The notes under the pieces were generated by a model. The model ran no database searches. It saw nothing but the letters and a program-made list of their open reading frames with translations, and was not told the DNA's origin. Shown here in pieces: positions 35,601-44,600 of a stretch of DNA of 64,000 nucleotides. How positions within the stretch are numbered: position 1 is the stretch's first letter; each line of letters starts with the position of its first letter. The position numbers and the translations under genes were made by a program. The stretch is from Echinococcus granulosus (Eukaryota > Platyhelminthes > Cestoda > Cyclophyllidea > Taeniidae), in the NCBI RefSeq assembly GCF_000524195.1, contig NW_020170474.1, forward strand, positions 148,493 to 212,492, read 5' to 3'.

Positions 35601-38600
35601 AACTTAGAACCCATGAGCCTATTTGTTGTGCCATCTGTTTCGTTCTTCCCGGTTATTTTTTCCTCTCACTGTTGACACTTTTATTCACTCATTGTACGAG
35701 AAATGGAAGTCACTTTTAAGTTTGAGTAGGTTTATGGAAGCACTTTCATTTGAAGGAGACCACTGACAGATGGAGTCCTACCACTGGCCCGGAAGTCGAA
35801 GTGCGGAAGACTAGAAAGGTCTACGCGCTGGCAGTAAATCATTCCTCTGCACACCCCTCGCCATCCTCGGATCTATTCATCATCGTCATCCCACATTGTG
35901 ACATCTTTGTCGCTGTAATAAGCCATTTAAATTCAACCGGGGGTGATTTATATCGTTGATTCCGAGGGATTTTGTCCGTCACGTTCTTTGGCGGTTAAGT
36001 GCACAGAATTTGTTTATTCAGTTATTGTTGTTTACAACTGAATCTGTGCTCTGCAACTAGCACCTCCCGCATTCCAATCGTAGGCCCATGTGCCTAAAAA
36101 CAAAGTTGGTTGAAAAAAAAAACCTCGTGCGATAGCCGGTGCGGCTTGGTACAATGATTTGTTTTAACTGGTTAAGCCCAACCAACAGTGTCCCTACCCG
36201 CACCGCCCCACCCCACACTTCTGGGTCACGCATACAGACGTTGTACCCGCGTGTGCGGTGAACTGGAGACGGAGTTGTTTGTTTCCTAAGGATCAAACGA
36301 TTGCCACTGAAATTTGTCTCCTCCGCACGCAAAGAAATTCATGGTTGTGAAACAGCCAAAACCAGTTGGCCAGTTTGAAAGAGAAAGGGAGGATGGAAGA
36401 GGGACACTTACCTCAGCCCCATTCTCCATATTTCCCTGATGGCACTTTTCACAATCGTACAACTGGGCTGTGATCCCTCCCACGTGTGCACATCTAGTCG
36501 AATCGCCTTCCACCGATCGAATGCGACCGGCCACTAGAGGGGATTCGTTTTAATCTCCCCAAATGTGGATGTGTTTGGTGAGGTTGAGGGGAAACGAATC
36601 ATCACGCCTACATTTCGGAATGTGTGTGCCTCACTTGTCAAAAGGCATGACTATTTACCCTTTTTGACATGTCTGACTCAGCGTCTGCAGGGGGGCCTGG
36701 CTGATTTCCTAACCCTAGAAGTAGACACGGAATTTGTTCATTGTCTCGTCTACTGAATACGCTATAATCGGGATGCACAATGGTCTGGCCTCAGAAGCCC
36801 TTGTGCTATTTCCTCTCCATGTTAGATCTATTCCTAGGATATCACTTTTTACTGACCATCTTCGATTCAAACGCCTATCCGATCGGTTCAAGGCGACAGT
36901 GTGGTTTATTTTCCGGTGTGGATCTCTTCTTTATGGAAGCTGCAGTTCGAAACGTCAACGAATGTGCCGTAGCGTAGTCTGGCTCCTTGGTCCGATGATT
37001 TGCGTGACAAATTCCCACTTTTCGTTGATCAACCACGCAGTCGTCAACTGGTCAGCCACGTACTACGCGAAAGACAGAGCTGACCTGATGACACGCCGGC
37101 AGCGGTAGGTAACGCGGACGAGCTAAGGGGAGCTGTGCAGCGGAAGGGAGGAGAGGAGCATGCATTGTCGGGGAGTTCTGCTGTTGCGCTCTTTTTATGT
37201 GATCAAAGATTGTCGGGAAGATTGCATTGAATACGTTTTGAGACAAAAAAAAATAATTGAGATGGAGTAAGCGCAGAGAGGATTGCATAACTTATTTTTT
37301 GATAAAGTTAATATTATATCGTCCATTGAACTGTCAATGCAGTGGATGATTCGTTTGACTTCAGAACAAGCGAAAGGGGCGCTGTCAATGTGTGTACTGC
37401 CATTTTTACTTCGCTGTGAACTTGTCAAACTGCAAACTTCACTGTCTTAGCTATGAAAGTCAGTGATTCAAGCCAATCTGACACTTCTGTTTACGAATGT
37501 CAATATCCCCTCTCTGTTCCAACGGCATCAGTTTTAATCGGACGTAATGGAAGGAGGAGGAGGACGGGGTGTGCGTGTCCAATATTAAAGTTACAACGCC
37601 AGATTGGACGCCCTAGCCTACGATTAGTTCCTTGTCACATATTTGTGACGTTGATGAGGTGCCTGTTAACGCTGACGCTGCACATGCAGATTTCTACCTG
37701 ATAGTGCCTTAATTGCTATAGGTCACCGGTACAAGTTGATCAAAGCAGTTTGGTGTCGGTTAAATAAAATTAGTCAGTCTGCTACTTAAGTTGGAAGTGA
37801 GTAGTACCACCTGCCCTATTTGTAGTAGTTGTATTTAAATGGTAAAAATAATGCTTATAATGCATAGATGCCTTTTTTTAACTATGCATACGGTTCAATA
37901 GGAGGATAGCTGAATTCGCAAACAATAAAAAGCCGGCGCACGCAACCACAAAAGATGGCCAGAAAAGTTAAGCCTTTTGTTTACGCCCACTGAATCCAGC
38001 TGAATCATCAAATTCAGGAATTGGCAAATTCCTACCTTCGCATAATCTACTTATGCTTTATTTAACCAAATAATTTCGTTTACTAAAGTTGGCGCTTAAA
38101 ATCCCAAATGACCGGCGGTAGGACAGACAAACTCCCGAAACCAAATTGACGCGGTCTAGGTGTTTTACCCTCCTAATGTACTACCGAAAAACTGGAAGGG
38201 TATGCAACTATTCGCAGACCAAGGAGATCCTACAATCATTTCGGGTGTGGTGCCTGGGTCGGTGTAAACGGTGATAATAAATTGGTGTAGGGCCCATACC
38301 GCGCATTTCCAGCGTCGAACGTATGGAGGGAAATCCCACCGTAACATTTACGCGACGCCAGTGGTGAATGCATCACGACCGAAATGTTAATGTTTGCCCA
38401 GCCTTGTAAATACTTATGAACGAGCATTTTGAGATGAGCGGTTGGATGTATCCTGCCCCCACATAGCCCATTTCAGCTCATCTCGGGTCAGGTCTGCCCC
38501 TCGTGCAGCACATGGCGTAATCGCATGCAGCTTCCTGCTTGACATCATTGACGATTTGCCACCAGTTTTCACTAGCCGTCGTTTTGGAAGCGTCATTAAG

Positions 38601-41600
38601 TCAGAAGACACTTCCTGCAATTTATGCCACCTCACCTAGTAAGTCGAATCTATGTTTCCTCTTTTTCCCTTCAGATGTTTGTCTCCTTCGAAGTACAGCA
38701 ACCCGTTAGCGAATTCACAACACCATGGCAACGCACACCACAGTTGAGCACCACCACTGTACTGGCCTGTCTCAGTCTCCTCCTACTACTCACCCTGACA
38801 CCCTCTGTTCCGCCAACACCTCTCAATAGTGCCATCATTGCTGGAATTTTCTCCGGCCTTCATATCACCTTCGCTACCACCCGTTTCATCCATCTTCCTG
38901 CTCCGCCTTCCAACAGCAGGTGAGTTTGTGGTGGCATTGCTACTTACTCCAGTCCCAGTACCGGTTAACTTTAAAGTCCACTTTTCTTTCCCGATATTTA
39001 TTGGTTAATTAGTTAATAAGTAGGCCTTATTAGTAGTATGTGTTACTTTCTTTTGATCACATTTTCTTGATATATTCACGATTTGCGTAAATTATGAATT
39101 AAGTCTTGTTTCATGCCAAACTCTCCTTTCTCTCTCTTCCCGTTCTTTTTTTCCAGTTCGACGTTTTTCTGGACGACCTTGCTACCCAATTCCTTGGCAG
39201 CTCATCTCGTATTCGTTCTTCTTGTTTGTTTGCTGCCATGGCAAACCGCAAAACTGCATCATTGGACTGAACAGTGGGTTAAAATTGTAAGCCAAGCATC
39301 TTTCCCCCTTTTAATTGTGTAAGCCTACAATGTAGGGGTGAGCACTAAATGTCAGTGAGTATTCAAAAGCCCTTCTGCCGTGGGTCTTCCATGGCTGAAA
39401 TTTTGGCAAGACTGCTGTTCCTCTGTAGTCGGTCCAACTCCTATGTCTTACTCATTCGTGTTGACATTCTGCTCTCATTGTTTACAGCTGCTAGAGCAAA
39501 AGGTGGATCTAATCGGCCGTCGTTTTGCACTAGAGCACTTATTGGACAATCAAATTCCTCGTGCTCACTTGCCAACAGAACCCACCAACACTCTTGCGGA
39601 GTCCTGTACATATCCCTCAAGCCTTTCTGATATGTTCCCACCTCGAGAACATCTCGCTACCGCTGTAATTGCTGTTGCTATCCACGGCACAGGTACGGGT
39701 GGATATGTGCTGCGTGCTATTTTGTCAAGAGGCCTTTATTCACGTGTTTTGAATCCTGGCATCGCAGGCAAAGGTGATGATATGCTTCAGTATCAACGGT
39801 CGCCAATTCGAAGTGCTGCGTTGAGCCAATCTATAACCACCACTGCCACCGCCTCCTCCTCCTCCTCCTCCACTGCTAGTCGTCGATCGCGCGAGGCAAC
39901 GGTGATTGCAGACGCTGTTCGTCGACTTAACCGTCGCATTTGTCTCATCGACCAAATGGCTTGTGGTGGTGACGCAGAAATGATGGGAAATGCGGTGAAT
40001 AGAATCATTAAGTCACTGTCAAAACCTTCTCTCCCTCTTGTCAAGGTCCATTCGGTGGGAAACTGTGTGGCCTACGCACTTCTTGATGCGGTAGGTTTTC
40101 TCTTGCTACTTATAACTGCCATAAGTAGCACTTTGGTGGTCGAACGCCTCACTTTTGGAAGTTATGTTGATTTGAAGACTAGTTTTCACCATCACTCGAA
40201 AAAAAACTCACCATGTATTCGTTGACCTGCCCACTAGAGTCCGATGTATCCGTTTTGACGTGTCCATTTAAGTTTGGTCGAGTAAATCACGTCCAGCTGT
40301 AACAGATCAGTTGAACTCGCGTTTCAATATATCTTTTCCCTCTTGCAGGATTCAAAGGATTCACCGTCGCAACTAGGTCTCTTCGCTGCCTTCCTCATCC
40401 AGCTGTTCGAAGAACTGGAGAGTCAGTGTCTTCAAAAGTCTAGTGAAGAGTTCCGGAGTGGAGATGAGGCCCTCGCATGTCGTCTACAAATTGGTGCGTC
40501 CTTTGATTCGATTCCGTGTAACACTTGGTAATCATGCACCTGAACCCGATCTTCCAAGATTTAGAATAACTTTGTGATCATTTGAGGTGATGGAATACAA
40601 ATGCCATTTCTTTTCACTGATGGGAATGAAGGATTTGATCATTTATTCGGGTGCTTCAATCTCAGCACATCAGACCCCTACATGACTTTTTTCCTTTCCA
40701 GGCCTTCACATCGGCGCCACGGTGAGCGGTGTAGTTGACGGTCCTCAGTTTCTTCTCCTTCACGAAACCCTCGATTTTGCCCTCCGCCTTGCCAACGCCA
40801 CTCCTCCTGCCCCGATAGATAGATCGCTCCTCCTTGCATCCGCCGATTTCACTGCCCGTTGGGGTACCGAATCGTTGGTCGGAGCGCAGCCAATTGGTGT
40901 GAACGGCGGTGGAGGCAGTACCAGTGCTAGCGACGTGTTTCTCTGGTCCACGGAAATCCAGCACATCCCACATTTGATCGCTGCTATGAGGCCGGTTCTT
41001 AGCACTGCTATTCAACCACCTGTGTTTCGAAATAGAGTAAGTTGTGGATGACTGAAGTACCTCTAAAGCCATCGCTAGTAAAGTAATACACATCTTTTTT
41101 AAAATTTCTCCACTGTAGTCAAAAAAGCCACTTGCGACACCGCCAAACTTGGAGCATCCTCGGTCTGCATCCTCATTGGTTAATTCGAATTCTTCACCCC
41201 CACCACCACCTCCACCACCACCACATAAACGAAATTACGCGGTGGGCGAGGCGCGATACCAAAATCATAGTTCTCCACTTTTGGTGAGTGAATTGGAACC
41301 TCCAATTACTGAATTGGTTTTACACGGGGATTGTATCCTTGCTCCTCGTCCTTTCCAGCCACGACGGGATCGTAAACTGTCCTCGCCCCTCCTACCACCG
41401 CGTCACTCCTCTCCTCCCTCTAGATGGGCTCAAAAATCCGTGTCCTCGGATGGCCCTAAAGACGGGGACAACGTTGATAGAGGTAACGAGTTGATAGTGT
41501 GTCAGGCTGCACCCCGTCATCTCCCCCCTCCGAGAACCTCACCAACTCATTTTGAAATGTTCACCTACTTCATTAGGGTTCATTTTTTTTTTGCAGCCTG

Positions 41601-44600
41601 TTTCGCTATGGCCGAGGTGGAGATTGTCAACGGTTATGCTCAGCCCACGACTAGATTGGTAGGGAGCAGTGCAACAGCTTCTCCTTACTGCGTCACTAAG
41701 GACTCCAGTGGCTATGCCAACCATCAAAATCACCAGGTGATACAGAGAGATTTAAGTACTGTTGATACTTCTACGGAAGGCGTCAGAGACGCTTTTAATT
41801 CCTCAGCTTATTTGAGGGCTTTTTTTCCATTCTACTGCCCCCCTTCTACAGTCCTCTCTGTTTCAGCCGATATTTGAGCCCCCCAAAACTACAATCGACG
41901 TTGCTGCAACTTCAATCACCTCTTCGGACAATGTCTTTCTCGCTCTTGAAGGCACCTGTGAGCGTGTAGAAGCCTTGCAAAGTGAGGCAGTCACCAGCCT
42001 TTCCTCTGCATCACCTACAACCACGGCCAACACGCATCATCACCATAGCAACCCTCTCTACACTGACAACGAGTACTATGATGATGAGGATGAGGAGGTG
42101 GAGGAGGTTAATGGAAATATCATTGATGGTGTCAAACAGTCAGGAGACGAGATGCCAAGTGGTTGTCTAGACGCTGGTGTAGAATGGATTCAACGAGCTC
42201 CAATGTTGGGAGACTTTAGTGCCTCGGTTATCTCGTGAGTGAATTTTCCCCCTCATTTTAATCTTTGGTGCACCTGGCGTGTGTGAATCAGTCTCCACAC
42301 TGTTACTGAGGATGGTGGGTAACAGTGGCAGCGTCTGAGGCTGGAGGAGGTTTCTGATACCTGGAGGCATAAAATCTGTGAACACTTGTATTCGGAGAAG
42401 ACTCCAAGTTTAGTGCTGTGTGGCAATGATAGGCTTGGTATCCAGGAGCGATAGGGTTGTATGTGCTTCTCCCAGAGGCAATGGTGGTGAACCCTAGCCA
42501 ACCAGCCTCAGCAGTTATTCCTGGACGCCCGATTAAAGCATGGCCAGTGAAGTGATAAAATGGGGTGAGGTGCGAATCTTTCTGTGACAGTAATGGAAAA
42601 CTCAGTCGCTCATGATCACTTCTTACCAGAATAGAAGTAAAGTAGGCTGTTCTAAGGTGGTTCAGTGGTAGTGGCAAATCTTTCTCTTCTCGGGGTGTCA
42701 ACTTGTGGGTAGGGGAAAACCAGGTTTTATTTTTCGCCTTAAAATTTATTCGTGTATCTTCTAACCTCGAAAATCCGTTTTGATTGAAAGAGATTAATTT
42801 CATGATGGATTCGCCCGTTTCTTTTTCCTACAGTAGCGGATCCAACTTTCCAAACTACCGACGTCCTTCCACACCACCTTCCAATCCACGTCAAACACTC
42901 TACAATCCTCCAATTGTTGTTGGCGCCACTGCTTTTGCAAGTGGCAATGGTGAAGTTCAGAGGAGGACTTCTGTAAAGGTTGATTTTGCTGATTGGTTGA
43001 CCGCTTGATAGGCATTCCTTTCAATTCTCCCGTTAGCCAATCACATCAATTCTATGTAATAATTCATTTATTTTGTTTTTAGTTGGCTAACTCCTCTTGT
43101 AGATTTTCCCAACTTTAAAAGAATAATTTTATATTTAAACACGCTTTTTTAATTTATGTGAGCAATAACTTTTGTTTGGCTTTGAAACCTTGTGCGTGCC
43201 TAAATTAGGCTAGTTGAGACGTTGGAACGCTAATGCCCTTTTCCCTTGTTTAATTTTTAGCTGAACGACAAGGACTCCACGTCAATGGATTTGCTGAGCA
43301 TCTGTGTTGTTCCTTCCGTTGCCTGCGACTATGAATGTAAGCTCCGTTTTTTGTCTCTTCATTGCCTCCTCCCTTCTGATTGGTTCGTCACTTCCAGACT
43401 CGTGATTGGTTGGGTGGTGATTAATTGTTAAATTGTGGCATGGTTAGTCTACAGAGAAATGGTTTATTCTAAATTTTTTAGAATAATAACTTATGATACG
43501 ATGAAGCAGACGGTATTAAGTGTGGGATGTTATCGAAAGTTCTGTTCCAAGCGGGAGGGAAGCGGAGATGTTACGAGAGTCTGGAGGTGTTTTCAATGGT
43601 AGAATCCATTCCAATCCTTCAAATTTCTTACCAGTTTGGTCATTCAAAAGATCGACTCTGCTAGACAACAAATGTGACTTTGTCCCATATTCGTCCAACG
43701 ATAGCTTCAGAGAATTATCAGCCTCCTTTCTCCGTCATAGTTGAAGCTGGAATAACCGACTTCAGCGTCAACGACGACGAAGAGGAAGATGACTTGGAAG
43801 CCGAGATGGCAAACAATTTGACACATGCAGAGTCCGGTGACGTTCCTCTGTTGATGGACACTTCTTGGATGACTTCCACCGAGGGTGGTGGTCGAGTTGA
43901 TGGCGTGCCATCGAAGACACCGAAAATGAGTGACTCCCTGCTGGTAGAGACTGGAGGTCCACTGGAAGACGATTTCTCGGAGTTCTCGTCCTCTGCTGCC
44001 GTCGCTGCTGTTGTCACTGGTGGTGATGAGGAGGTCTCTTCTTCTACTCACATCGTAAGAGCTTTTGAGCTGGTAGAATATGGTTGTGTCGGTGGATGGC
44101 TGAATGGATGGTCGGGCTGAAGGGTGGCTAGATTGGTTGATGGGCAGGAGCGCGATTGAATGGATGGGTAGCACAAGGAATGCTGGATAGGTGGGTGGGT
44201 GAATGAATGCATAAATGATCGCGTGGATGGTTGAATCGACAGAATGGTTGATGAATGGATGGGTAATTCCTTGGATGCAGTGAGAGTTCATTATTTGGAT
44301 AAACGGACGGTTGATGGATTAGGGTAGGTGTTTGAATGTTTGAGTGGGTCCCTGGACTAACTGAAGTTTGATAGTTGGAAGGATAGGTAGAATGGACGAT
44401 TGAGTCGACTGTCAAATAGGTCAGTGGGTTGCTGTGATTGGGTAGATTAGCATCTGGAAGAATGGACATTCAATTGAGTGGACTTAATGGTGGGATTAAT
44501 TGATGGTCAGGTAGGTGGATAGGTAAATGGATGGTCTAGTTGGTGGATATCTGTCTGAATGAGCGGAGGCGTCAAAATGGTTGGACAGGTCGGAGGATGG

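Larger units (their letters stand above)
32360..38674 (+). other. cyclase intron 12, 6315 bp
   Basis: The longest intron, between the TM10 and TM11 exons. It holds a TGGA-type tract at 34440-34870, a GC-rich hairpin at 33251-33274 and the near-palindrome at 37634. Open frames at 32903-33247 and 33679-34113 match nothing I know. A small unrecognised exon could be hidden here. Confidence 0.5.

Noticed and set aside
43707..44469. Long minus-strand ORFs (up to 194 codons)
   Set aside because: Part antisense of a cyclase tail exon, part minisatellite translation.
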